DNA of 10,087 nt from Candidatus Thorarchaeota archaeon SMTZ1-83 (GCA_001563325.1 LRSK01000261.1:1-10087), one strand, 5' to 3'. Shown: positions 1 through 6,885, counted from the stretch's first letter. The notes: generated by a model not told the origin, from the sequence alone. Numbers and translations are program-made.

Positions 1-1016
1 CCCCTGCAATCAGAGAAAGCACTTGGAATCTTCGAGAAGTACCTGCCCCTCTGGGTTGCAATCTGCATGGTTATTGGAATTCTTCTTTCACTGACTATCC
101 CCGGCATAGGAGAGGCAATCGATTCTTGGAAGGTTGGGAATATCTCAGTGCCCATCGGGATTTGTCTATTCCTGATGATGTATCCAGCAATGCTCAATAT
201 CCAAGCATCCGAGTTGAAGAAACTTGGTCGAAATCCAAAGCCCATCATTCTAACATTGTTCTCAAACTGGATCATTGCCCCCATTGTTGGATTTGCCCTT
301 GCGAATCTTTTCTTAGCTGGGAATGAGCAACTGATAGTGGCGATAATCCTGCTTTCCTCAAGTCCTTGTACTGCAATGGTCCTAGTATGGGGATACCTAG
401 CTGAGGGAAACCAAGAACAAAATGTAGTAAATACAAGTCTTAACACAGCCACAATAATCATCCTCTATGCACCCATTGTTGCACTTCTCACAGGAATATC
501 AGCCATTCCTCTCGATCAATGGGCATTGTTTGTTTCAGTGCTTGTATTCATAGGCTTGGAATCATTACAAGGAAATCACTCATCCCTTGGAAAGGAATAG
601 AATGGTTTGATAACAAGTATCGTCCAGCTGTAGGTAAACTGGCACTGCTAGCCCTCCTGACCACTCTGGTTGTGCTTTTCTCCTTGAACGGGAGAGTCAT
701 GCTGGAGAATCCGGACCTCCTAGTTCTGATTTCAATCCCACTCTTGATTGGATTTGCCATAGTCGTCTGCTATAACCTCCTTGTGACACGAATGGCAAAC
801 CTCGCCTACAGAGAGGGCGTGATTACTGTCATCATTGGCTCGTCAAGCCACTTTGAGATCGCTATCGCTACAGCAATCGCAATCTATGGAGTTGGATCTA
901 TAGCTGCACTTGGAACAACTATGGGGCTATTCTGGGAAGTGCCAGTGATGTTGGGCATTGTCTATTTAGGCAAGTATCTGCGAAAGAGAAGCTATTGGAA
1001 AGGAAAACCACTGTAG
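1..1016 (+). pseudogene. acr3: ACR3-family arsenite efflux permease, 5'-partial and frameshifted
   Basis: ACR3 proteins are inner-membrane arsenite exporters with about ten membrane helices. Translation is open from base 1; the first residues (PLQSEKALGIFEKYLPLW) match the usual ACR3 start, so only a few codons lie outside the window. The conserved thiolate Cys is in SSSPCTAMV (codon 367-369) and the conserved Glu in FWEVPVML (codon 936-938). The frame changes near 553-562: frame 1 reads LVFIGL and then drifts to a stop at 598, while frame 3 resumes GIITRKSLIPWKGIEW and runs to the TAG at 1014. Family members usually have a few extra residues (a Pro-Leu pair) here, so a small deletion of 1, 4, 7, 10 or 13 bases is the simplest reading; an assembly error is possible. 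The arsR gene follows after 29 bases, giving the usual ars operon order. Family assignment is firm; whether the pump works is not. Confidence 0.88.
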
Positions 1017-1045
1017 TTTCGAATCATTATAGAGAGTGATACTAG

Positions 1046-1342
1046 ATGACCATTAATAAGGAGAATTTATGGAGAGCGAATTTTCACAAAGCCCTTGGCA
1101 ACCCGGTGCGGTTAGAGATTGTGGACTTTCTATTGGGTGGTGAACAATGCCAGTGTGATATCTTCCCTCGCATTGGTCTGGCTCAGTCAACAGTTTCTGC
1201 ATATCTAACTCAGATGGTCCGAGCTGGTGTATTGCGTGTGCGAAAGGATGGTGTCAGGAAGCTCTATAGAATCAGTGATCTCAAAGTTCAGAGGCTGATA
1301 GAGCAGAATCGCAATCTTGCTCGAGAGATGGTAGATCTATAA
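1046..1342 (+). CDS. arsR: ArsR/SmtB-family metalloid-responsive repressor
   Basis: A 98-residue winged helix-turn-helix regulator, a typical ArsR/SmtB length. Residues 13-30 (FHKALGNPVRLEIVDFLL) match the family's first helices. The Cys-x-Cys pair C35/C37 in EQCQCDIF is at the classic ArsR metalloid-binding position at the start of the recognition helices. AQSTVSAYLTQMVRAGVL (46-63) is the recognition helix, and VRKDGVRKLYRIS the wing. In this family As(III) or Sb(III) binding to the thiols releases the repressor from DNA. It starts at ATG with a GTGAT ribosome site five bases upstream. It lies 29 bases downstream of the broken acr3 and is probably co-transcribed. The intact repressor beside a damaged pump is odd. 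The sensed ion is inferred from the Cys pair and the neighbour. Confidence 0.9.
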   Translation: MTINKENLWRANFHKALGNPVRLEIVDFLLGGEQCQCDIFPRIGLAQSTVSAYLTQMVRAGVLRVRKDGVRKLYRISDLKVQRLIEQNRNLAREMVDL

Positions 1343-1390
1343 TCATCATTCTGAACCGACCAGACGCAGGAATTAATTTACATAGTAGAG

Positions 1391-1428
1391 GTTTCTATGA
1401 GATAGAGCATTTGTAGAAACACGTTTCT
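1391..1428. repeat. Clustered inverted repeats GTTTCTA / TAGAAAC / GTTTCT
   Basis: GTTTCTA (1391-1397) is followed by its reverse complement TAGAAAC (1414-1420), and two bases later by GTTTCT (1423-1428). The last pair forms AGAAAC-AC-GTTTCT, a near-perfect 14-base palindrome. It lies between the ends of arsR and the convergent ABC-transporter relic. It could be a 3' hairpin or an old operator. No T-run follows it, so a terminator role is weak. Confidence 0.4.
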
Positions 1429-1851
1429 CTCACTGCTGAGTACTCTCTCATTTGCTGGCCGTCCGACCTTGTGAGCCTAAATGCTCCCACGAAAAGAATC
1501 AATGGGCCAATAACCAGGATGGGTGTAATGGCGGCAAGCATACCAAGAATGACACTCTCCAAAAAGATGCCTGACCTGAATTCGATGGTAAAGTCAAGTA
1601 TGGTGGCGAACATGGGGATGATTAGAGCTGAAACTGTATTCGTAGTGAAGGCTGAACTCTTTGTGTCTTCGTACGCCGGATTTACAGCTGTGATTCGAAT
1701 ACCGAATAGTATTGTGATGCAGAGAACCAGATATGCGTGTACCAGTACCATTGGTTTCCTTGACTTGAAGAGTTAGACTATCAATTGCATGAATCTTACC
1801 AAAATGCTTAGTCAACCCCTCAGCCAGAAAAACAGCGGCCTCTGTATTCAT
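1395..1851 (-). pseudogene. ABC transporter relic: ATPase N-terminus joined to ABC-2 permease C-terminus
   Basis: The first ~33 codons, from ATG 1851 with an AGGTGA ribosome site, read as the start of an ABC ATPase: FLAEGLTKHFGKIHAIDSLTLQVKE. Where Walker A (GPNGAGKT) should follow, at about 1752-1757, the ATPase homology stops. Another frame (from about 1751 down) reads as the end of an ABC-2-type permease, with hydrophobic helices and the motif FGIRITAVNPAYEDTKS. The ATP-binding core, signature motif, Walker B and most of the permease are gone. This looks like one large internal deletion that fused the two ends of an ATPase-permease operon out of frame. The last residues before the stop at 1395 have no clear family character. 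The ATPase and permease identities are fairly safe; the substrate cannot be told. Confidence 0.75.
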
Positions 1852-2003
1852 GGGACTTCACCTGATTCCTATCTACTAGATTCCTCCATCTCGGCATTGG
1901 TGCTGCTCAACGCTGTTTCAGCATCTTCCAAATGAAGGAGCTTTTAATATCATGCAGCGGAGGGAGATGCGTCTGCAATTTCTGAGGTCATGATAGCGTG
2001 AGC

Positions 2004-2420
2004 CTATTTTTCAAGGAGTGTACGGAAGATGTTATGATGGTCTTCCTCATCTGCCAGAATGTCTTCAAACAACTCTCGTGTGACGTAGTCCTTCTCGTTC
2101 GCTGCCTTCTCGATAATTGTGCGATAGAAATCCATTGTCTCCTCTTCAGCCATCATATCGTTGGTGATCATCGATTCCGGAGTGTCACCAACAGTGATTT
2201 TTGCAGGATTTGTTGTGGGTATACCTCCAAGGTAATCCACACGTTCAGCTATGCTTTCTGCATGCTGCATCTCCTCAATTGCAATCTTCTTGAGTTCCTC
2301 AGCGATAGCGAGGTGATTGAATCCATAGATCCTCACATGCTGCCACATGTATTGGATGGATACTTGTAGCTCCAAACTGATCGCCTTGTTCAACATTTCA
2401 ATAAGGTCTTTCGATGTCAT
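2004..2420 (-). CDS. bfr: Bacterioferritin-like diiron protein without C-terminal helix E
   Basis: A 138-residue four-helix-bundle ferritin-like protein. Aligned by eye to E. coli bacterioferritin, the six diiron ligands are all present: E17, E50, H53, E92, E125 and H128 (motifs EEMQHAE and ILADEEDHH). M51 matches the bacterioferritin haem-ligand Met, and KDYVTRELFEDIL matches the HDYVSRDMMIEIL segment. Such proteins oxidise Fe(II) at the diiron site and store ferric mineral. This one ends soon after H128, about 20 residues shorter than a usual ~158-residue bacterioferritin, so the fifth helix that lines the channels of the 24-mer cage appears missing. The ATG has a strong GGAGGT site (2427-2432) six bases upstream. 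It stands alone, divergent from a decayed membrane gene. It may be a small oligomer or ferroxidase rather than a storage cage. Confidence 0.87.
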   Translation of the reverse strand: MTSKDLIEMLNKAISLELQVSIQYMWQHVRIYGFNHLAIAEELKKIAIEEMQHAESIAERVDYLGGIPTTNPAKITVGDTPESMITNDMMAEEETMDFYRTIIEKAANEKDYVTRELFEDILADEEDHHNIFRTLLEK

Positions 2421-2562
2421 GACTCAACCTCCATAGTCAGCTACACGAGGTCTTAGCTTTTACTTATGGCTTTCCAAAATTATCTTCTGACAAAAGGATA
2501 GGAGTTCCTCTCTTGGTCGGCTGTGTATGTTTTTATCAGAGTGCTCCGGAGTATAATGCACC

Positions 2563-2971
2563 ATGACATCGTCCGATAACACCACCGCTTCTGCCACTAG
2601 AAATGAACAGCTGATGCTGTTTGAGGCCATTGTCCTTGGAATTTATGGCAATTGATTAGTCACATTGATTCAATTGGTATCCTTCACAGCAACTCTGATT
2701 GCAATTCAAGTTGCCTTATCCCTTGTTTCTCTTGTGAGTCTAATAGCTCTATTTGGCTATTGGAGTGTTTGGAGGCAAACTCGAAAACCATTATGTTGTA
2801 TTGATGCTTGCTTTTCTACATTTCATTCCACTTTGCATCACACTGGTAATGGAAAGGTTGCTGATTCAAGATGCCTTTTTCCTTATGATAGGAGGAATCC
2901 TCTTTTCGATGATATATATGGCAGAGCACACGAGAGCCAGAAATGTCGAACGAATGAGAGTCACCAGCTAA
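2563..2971 (+). pseudogene. Small multi-helix membrane protein gene, decayed
   Basis: An ATG at 2563 opens a frame reading MTSSDNTTASATRNEQLMLF and then EAIVLGIYGN, which stops at TGA 2653-2655. The same frame continues without interruption as a hydrophobic stretch (LVTLIQLVSFTATLIAIQ, then VALSLVSLVSLIALFGYWSV). Near 2755-2780 the membrane-protein character moves to the +1 frame (FGGKLENHYVVLMLAFLHF, then two further hydrophobic segments) and ends at about 2971 with RARNVERMRVTS. Repairing both lesions gives about 135 residues with roughly four membrane segments. The TGA could be a changed Trp codon (TGG). A TTTTTATC box at 2530-2537, about 30 bases before the ATG, is a fitting archaeal promoter for a leaderless message. 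I do not recognise the family. Nearby genes use TGA as a normal stop, so recoding is unlikely. Confidence 0.55.
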
Positions 2972-3034
2972 AAATCATGACGCAGCAGATGAGCAGCCGT
3001 TCAATTTCTAGAAACCATATGTGTTCCCATACAA

Positions 3035-4330
3035 TTAGGAATCTATTCCTCTATGTCGCTTGAATTGGTTTCTATCCTTCACCGGATCATCAGCTTTTAG
3101 AAGTGCAAAGAACGCCGCTATGAGGATAATTGATGCCACCACGAAAGGGAGCATCCCGATTAGACCGGAGTGGGACGCTCCAACTACAGGGGTGGCAGTT
3201 AAGTCTGCTATGAAACCAAGTAGAAGAGGTCCCACCACGAAACCGAAGTCACTGATCATACGATAGAGTCCCATAGATATCTCCAGCTTGTCCTGCGGCG
3301 ACAAATCAGTCACATATGCCGCACTAGGTCCTGAGAAACCAATCACTGCTCCATATACTGCCAAGGCAACTGATAATGTAAACAAGTCTGTAGAAATGGG
3401 GATTAGTAGAGTAATTCCTGCAGTTAAAACTAGACATAATGCTAGGGGAACTTTTCTTCCTATTTTGTCAGAAACACTTCCCATGGGTGTCATTGTAAGT
3501 GCAGTTGTTATTCCTCCAATAGTCAGAACGAAACCAATAGCGCTTGAATCCAGACCTAGATTATTAGCAGCAAATAGTGGTACTAGTGTAGTCCTTACAC
3601 CAGTACGTAGTAGGAACATCGTGAAGACTGCGAAGGTCACTAAAAGGAACGAGGGATTGGATAGGACTTGCCGCATGTCACGCATAATTCCCCCTAGGGA
3701 AAGGGGGGTTGTCATATTCCCAGAATTTGTTAATTTGGGTAAAGCAAATGTTGGAATAACACCCAAGCCTGTGATTATTGCGTAGGCGAAAAAGGGTGCA
3801 CGGATATCATAATTGTCGGCAATAATGCCACCAAATGTAGGTCCAAAAATGGCTCCGAGAAGTAACATGCCCATGTAAAGACTCATCCACTGTCCTCTTT
3901 TCTCTTCTCCAGAAATTTGAGCAAGGAAAACTGTTGCTGTGGTAACATACAGAGCTGAACCTGCGCCCTCGATCATCCGAGCCATTACAAGAGTAATATA
4001 GTTAGGAGCGAAACCGGCTAGTACAGATGAAGTCGAGATGAGAACTAGGCCTGACACCATGATCTTCTTCTTATCAAATCTCCTCGATAACAGTCCTGCA
4101 GGTAAATCGAGAACCATTCGTGTAACTGCAAAGGATGAAACTACGAAACCAACGAGAGTATATGAAACCTGAAAGCTCTCTGCATAGGTGGGGAGAATTG
4201 GAGCGACCATGCTTAAACCAAGAAGCACTAGGAATGTCACCAAAGAGAGATTCAGAACTGTGAGTACACTCCCTTCATGAATTGAATTTGGAGTACTTCT
4301 CTCATCCAGTTCTTTATGCTTTTCTGCCAT
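3035..4330 (-). CDS. MFS exporter, drug:H+ antiporter (DHA1) type
   Basis: A 431-residue, 12-helix major facilitator protein of the cytoplasmic membrane. Motif A of the first half is at about 79-89 (GLLSRRFDKKK), and its copy in the second half is GSVSDKIGRKV. LLGAIFGPTFGG in helix 5 is the antiporter motif C, characteristic of proton-coupled drug exporters. The Arg-rich loop and the charged tail (KDRNQFKRHRGIDS) are cytoplasmic. The frame could open at a GTG at 4342, but AAGGAG (4342-4347) overlaps that codon and sits 11 bases before ATG 4330, so ATG 4330 is preferred. The gene is single and diverges from the MoaD/ThiS-like gene. The substrate is unknown; general efflux of toxic organics is the family norm. 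No regulator is adjacent. Confidence 0.9.
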   Translation of the reverse strand: MAEKHKELDERSTPNSIHEGSVLTVLNLSLVTFLVLLGLSMVAPILPTYAESFQVSYTLVGFVVSSFAVTRMVLDLPAGLLSRRFDKKKIMVSGLVLISTSSVLAGFAPNYITLVMARMIEGAGSALYVTTATVFLAQISGEEKRGQWMSLYMGMLLLGAIFGPTFGGIIADNYDIRAPFFAYAIITGLGVIPTFALPKLTNSGNMTTPLSLGGIMRDMRQVLSNPSFLLVTFAVFTMFLLRTGVRTTLVPLFAANNLGLDSSAIGFVLTIGGITTALTMTPMGSVSDKIGRKVPLALCLVLTAGITLLIPISTDLFTLSVALAVYGAVIGFSGPSAAYVTDLSPQDKLEISMGLYRMISDFGFVVGPLLLGFIADLTATPVVGASHSGLIGMLPFVVASIILIAAFFALLKADDPVKDRNQFKRHRGIDS

Positions 4331-4500
4331 CTTGAATGACACTCCTTGGTAGCATGGGCCCTAGTTATGTGGCTAAAGTACTTTCAGATTGAACCACGCA
4401 GTCATTATGGTCAGAATATATGGTCCCGCAAAGCAGAGAAACATAGAGGCGTGGGCGATGGCGTGAAATCTCTAATGTTCGCCGTTGAACATGCAAATCC

Positions 4501-4509
4501 CTTATTTGC
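4501..4509 (+). promoter_or_regulatory. Possible TATA box of the MoaD/ThiS-like gene
   Basis: CTTATTTGC lies about 27 bases before ATG 4531. That is the spacing expected if transcription starts at that ATG (leaderless message). Neither ATG 4516 nor 4531 has a ribosome site, which favours this reading. The box is a weak match to the archaeal TATA consensus. Confidence 0.35.
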
Positions 4510-4515
4510 TATCAG

Positions 4516-4788
4516 ATGGCAGTCAATAACATGATTGAAGTCTTAATCTATGGCAATATCCGAGAGCGAGTTAAGGCCAACCATCCTAATGCCAATGCCA
4601 TTCTGCTATGCGAGTACATTGAAGGAGAGCATCTTCAGGATTTATTGGGTCGATTGGGATTGAAGCTGGCTGATGTTGGAAATTGCTATGTCAACAATGC
4701 TCTAGCAAACCCCAACTATATGATTCATGACCGCGATACTATTGAACTCAATCAACCTGGTCATTTAGCAAAAGAGGGGTTCAATTAG
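4516..4788 (+). CDS. MoaD/ThiS-like beta-grasp (ubiquitin-like) protein lacking terminal Gly-Gly
   Basis: A 90-residue protein (85 if the second ATG, 4531, is used). From MIEVLIYGNIRERV the pattern is that of MoaD/ThiS sulfur carriers: a first strand with YGNIRER, a helix around HLQDLLGRLGL, then CYVNNALANPNYMIHDRDTIEL, which matches the family's VNG...L.DGDEV.. strand-turn-strand. True carriers end in Gly-Gly, which is thiocarboxylated for molybdopterin, thiamine or tRNA thiolation. This protein ends PGHLAKEGFN, so it probably cannot be activated as a carrier. Some beta-grasp proteins (Mut7-C/RNase-linked types) also lack the diglycine. It diverges from the MFS gene and faces the RAM-domain gene; no cofactor-synthesis gene is adjacent. 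Fold assignment is moderate; function is unknown. Confidence 0.72.
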   Translation: MAVNNMIEVLIYGNIRERVKANHPNANAILLCEYIEGEHLQDLLGRLGLKLADVGNCYVNNALANPNYMIHDRDTIELNQPGHLAKEGFN

Positions 4789-4839
4789 TCACGCAAGGCA
4801 GTCTATTCATCCTAAAATTTAGTGAGGCGATCTCGTGCA

Positions 4840-4866
4840 TGGAAGACCTGTGATTGGTATCTTCCA
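4840..4866. repeat. Hairpin TGGAAGA-N13-TCTTCCA between convergent genes
   Basis: Seven-base arms TGGAAGA (4840-4846) and TCTTCCA (4860-4866) with a 13-base loop lie between the ends of the MoaD/ThiS-like gene and the RAM-domain gene. It could be a shared 3' end signal. No T-run is present, so confidence is low. Confidence 0.3.
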
Positions 4867-4874
4867 CTTCTCAA

Positions 4875-5105
4875 TCAGATTGCAATACAGGTTTCTGTTC
4901 TGGTTATACCCTTTATCCTGTGGATGCGGTCTAGGAATGGGCGCAAGTCATTCGCTGTGTTCAGTTCTGCATATGCAATTACATCAAATGTTCCAATTAC
5001 GACCTTCACATTCTTGATCCCATCAATCCCCTCGATTTCTTGGCAGATTTCCCATATTTCCTTTCCAACTGCCTGTATCAGCACACTTATTCTAAGACTC
5101 TTCAT
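4875..5105 (-). CDS. Stand-alone Lrp/AsnC RAM (ligand-sensing) domain protein
   Basis: A 76-residue protein consisting only of the RAM/AsnC_trans_reg domain: LRISVLIQAVGKEIWEICQEI (strand and helix), IDGIKNVKVVIGTFDVIAYAEL (the central strands with the typical tG.yDv.a pattern), and a second helix plus KGITRTETCIAI. There is no N-terminal helix-turn-helix. In this family the domain forms dimers and higher oligomers that bind amino acids or similar small molecules at the interface. Stand-alone members are thought to modulate full-length Lrp proteins or act as metabolite sensors. It starts at ATG 5105 with a GAGGG site nine bases upstream. Upstream lie two strong palindromes (5152-5207) that probably control it. 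Without a DNA-binding domain it is unlikely to bind them itself. Confidence 0.85.
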   Translation of the reverse strand: MKSLRISVLIQAVGKEIWEICQEIEGIDGIKNVKVVIGTFDVIAYAELNTANDLRPFLDRIHRIKGITRTETCIAI

Positions 5106-5151
5106 TATCTATATCCCTCTGTTCATGTGCCCATAATACTTGGAGCAGTCT

Positions 5152-5207
5152 TTATGAATTAACATTCATAATGTATGACTAGGACTTTTATGAATTTTGA
5201 TTCATAA
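5152..5207. promoter_or_regulatory. Twin palindromic operators TTATGAAT-N4-ATTCATAA
   Basis: Two 20-base inverted repeats with identical 8-base arms (TTATGAAT / ATTCATAA) and different 4-base centres (TAAC at 5152-5171; TTTG at 5188-5207), 36 bases centre to centre. They sit 47-102 bases upstream of the RAM-domain start. Their TTCATAAA edges resemble TATA boxes on the minus strand, so a bound protein would block the transcription machinery. Conserved arms with variable centres are the mark of a dimer-binding operator, not of a chance hairpin. The binding protein is not known. Confidence 0.7.
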
Positions 5208-5549
5208 TTCAATTGGGTGAAAGAGAATTGGGTTTCCACGCCGGAAGCCGCATATCTCCTAAAATATATCTTCACAAAGATAATCAGTCAGACAGGTTTA
5301 TTCTGGAGAAAGCAGCTCTTGATGTTCGAAATCTAGTATAATCCCCGTTCATGAAATGGCGCAAATCATCGAAAAGGAACTTCACCCAGTTGTACACCTC
5401 CCTACTATGATTGAGATAGGTGGAGAGGTCAAGAGGACAGAATCTAGCTTGTAGCCTTACATTGAAGATGCCTCTTATCAGCTTCTGGGGGCTCATCATA
5501 CATGTTGATTATGCAAAGAGAGATATGAAGCGAAGGCAGTAGGCGATGT
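5208..5549. other. Gene-poor stretch before hdeD-like gene 1
   Basis: About 340 bases with no convincing gene except one doubtful 71-codon minus-strand frame (listed separately). No tRNA, repeat or strong hairpin was seen. The last ~40 bases hold the ribosome site of the following gene and an AT-rich TGATTATGC that could be its promoter box. Confidence 0.4.
5284..5499 (-). CDS. Doubtful small hypothetical protein
   Basis: A 71-codon frame reading MMSPQKLIRGIFNVRLQARF, then CPLDLSTYLNHSREVYNWVK and FLFDDLRHFMNGDYTRFRTS. It is soluble and basic/aromatic-rich, with no recognised domain, signal or motif. No ribosome site precedes either of its two adjacent ATGs. It fills an otherwise empty interval and reads in the direction of the RAM-domain gene, with about 180 bases and the twin palindromes between them. 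It could be a real small protein, a relic of a longer gene, or chance. Confidence 0.25.
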   Translation of the reverse strand: MMSPQKLIRGIFNVRLQARFCPLDLSTYLNHSREVYNWVKFLFDDLRHFMNGDYTRFRTSRAAFSRINLSD

Positions 5550-6083
5550 ATGTCATCTTATCCAACTAATACTCGCATATTGGAGTTACTCGTCGGTCTA
5601 ACACTAGTCATATTGGGTTCATGGGCAATACTAGATGGAACACTCGCAGAGGGCATAATTCTCCTTATCTTTTCAATTGGCCTTTTTCTCATTGGACTTG
5701 CTAGAATTGTGAAGGGCGCAACTATAACGAGTCTCAAGCAAACAAGCAGAGTAATACATATAGTCACAGGCTTTCTGACTATTGTCCTTGCCTCCGTAGT
5801 TTTGGTATTTCCAGCGTTCGGCACCAATCTATTAATCTCAGTTGTGGCATTAGGGCTTTTCTTCACAGGAATTGCCAGAATCCTCATCTTCTACAGTGAA
5901 TCTGAGATGAGTTTGAAGACACGCGCATTTCATCTAATTGTTGGAGCAATTGGGACTGCAATACCTATTCTAATCTTAATTGTCCCCGGTCTGGGCTTTC
6001 TCACACTTGTCCTATTCGCTTCAATTGCTTTCATCATAGTGGGAGCCGCACGCATTGTTAGTGGGGTTTTTGGTGAGTTCTAA
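5550..6083 (+). CDS. HdeD/DUF308-family membrane protein, copy 1
   Basis: A 177-residue integral membrane protein with six hydrophobic helices, the usual HdeD/DUF308 size. It shows the family's internal repeat of helix pairs ending in G.ARI: LFLIGLARIVKG, LFFTGIARILIF, FIIVGAARIVSG. In enterobacteria HdeD is linked to acid resistance; the molecular role is unknown and the archaeal function is not established. It starts at ATG 5550 with a GGCGAT ribosome site just upstream. It resembles the protein at 6886-7428, for example PGLGFLTLVLF versus PGLGFYTLILL and ARIVSGVFGEF versus IRIVSGITGELR, so the two are paralogs. It is convergent with the TPR-like gene. Confidence 0.85.
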   Translation: MSSYPTNTRILELLVGLTLVILGSWAILDGTLAEGIILLIFSIGLFLIGLARIVKGATITSLKQTSRVIHIVTGFLTIVLASVVLVFPAFGTNLLISVVALGLFFTGIARILIFYSESEMSLKTRAFHLIVGAIGTAIPILILIVPGLGFLTLVLFASIAFIIVGAARIVSGVFGEF

Positions 6084-6150
6084 TTATCGTGATACAAATA
6101 GATTGAGAAGTGTTTCAGCAATCAGATGGCTCCTGACTTTCAATTTCCAA

Positions 6151-6179
6151 ATATCTTCGAAGACGGCTTCAAAAGATAT
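6151..6179. repeat. Strong hairpin between convergent genes
   Basis: ATATCTT (6151-6157) and GAAG (6159-6162) pair with CTTC (6167-6170) and AAGATAT (6173-6179) around an ACGG tetraloop, giving 11 pairs with one small internal bulge. It lies in the 184-base gap between the ends of hdeD-like gene 1 and the TPR-like gene. It may mark or protect the 3' end of either transcript. No obvious T-run follows immediately. Confidence 0.5.
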
Positions 6180-6267
6180 CTGACCTATTCATGCGCTTGC
6201 TGCAAAAGGGAAGGAAATCTGGACAGAGTGATACTCTTCCAGAAATCCTTTTTCAAGGCAAGTGTAG

Positions 6268-6849
6268 CTAAATTGCCACCGTTTTTGACTTCTTTTTATC
6301 CCAGCCTAACTTCTTTGCCTTCTTGAAGGCAGAGCTCGCCTCATCGTATCGACCCAATATCCACAGGGCAAGTCGAAGCTGATTCCATAGCTCGGGATCA
6401 TTTGGCTTCTTTTCAAGCTCGACCGATAGTCCCTTTTCCATTCTTCCGTATCTTTCAATCTCTCTTTGACTTGCTACCTGAGCCGCCCTGAGAACTCCGC
6501 TTACGAACTCTCCAGGGCGTTCTAGAACATAGGATCGAAATTCCATGGGTGTTTCTTTGAGAAATGAGCTGATCGTAGCTCCAGGTGTGTCCTTCTCCCG
6601 CCGAAGGTCGCCGTCTAATAATCGACGCTCATAATCACTTTGCATGAAATTGAGAAGTTCCTCCAAATGGACTACAACTGGATCATTCTCACCAAGATTC
6701 TCGTTAGCCCTCTGCCACTCATAGTATACTACTTCAGTACCAATTGTGTATAAACCGCTAGGCGTTAGATTCATTTTCTTCAAGTCATTAAGGAGAGTCC
6801 TCACAGTATAGATATCTCTGATAGGAATTTTACTGCTCATTTCATTCAT
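6268..6849 (-). CDS. TPR-like repeat protein of unknown function
   Basis: A 193-residue soluble, highly charged helical protein. Residues ~146-182 (VELEKKPNDPELWNQLRLAL, then WILGRYDEASSAFKKAKKLG) read as a tetratricopeptide repeat, with the expected W, L, LG.Y..A and A.. positions. The N-terminal ~140 residues are helical and unrecognised. TPRs bind partner proteins, so an adaptor role is the most one can infer. The start may be ATG 6849 or ATG 6840; neither has a strong ribosome site, though GGGATGA fits the second slightly better. It begins 36 bases after hdeD-like gene 2 on the same strand, so the two are probably co-transcribed. The protein may therefore act at the membrane. Confidence 0.75.
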   Translation of the reverse strand: MNEMSSKIPIRDIYTVRTLLNDLKKMNLTPSGLYTIGTEVVYYEWQRANENLGENDPVVVHLEELLNFMQSDYERRLLDGDLRREKDTPGATISSFLKETPMEFRSYVLERPGEFVSGVLRAAQVASQREIERYGRMEKGLSVELEKKPNDPELWNQLRLALWILGRYDEASSAFKKAKKLGWDKKKSKTVAI

Positions 6850-6885
6850 CCCATTTCAAATCAGTAGAATCACTACAAAGCACTT

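Noticed and set aside
2653..2655. TGA read as an amino acid (stop recoding) in the small membrane gene
   Set aside because: Several nearby genes end at TGA (RAM protein, RHH protein, the gene at 9664-10026), and a frameshift also breaks this gene, so decay is simpler.
4346..4534. Plus-strand 62-codon frame between the MFS and MoaD/ThiS-like genes
   Set aside because: No ribosome site or domain pattern; it covers the shared upstream region of two divergent genes and overlaps the next start.
6126..6326. Plus-strand 66-codon frame with a Cys-x-Cys-Cys cluster
   Set aside because: It overlaps the end of the TPR-like gene and spans the hairpin; the Cys cluster alone does not make a zinc site.
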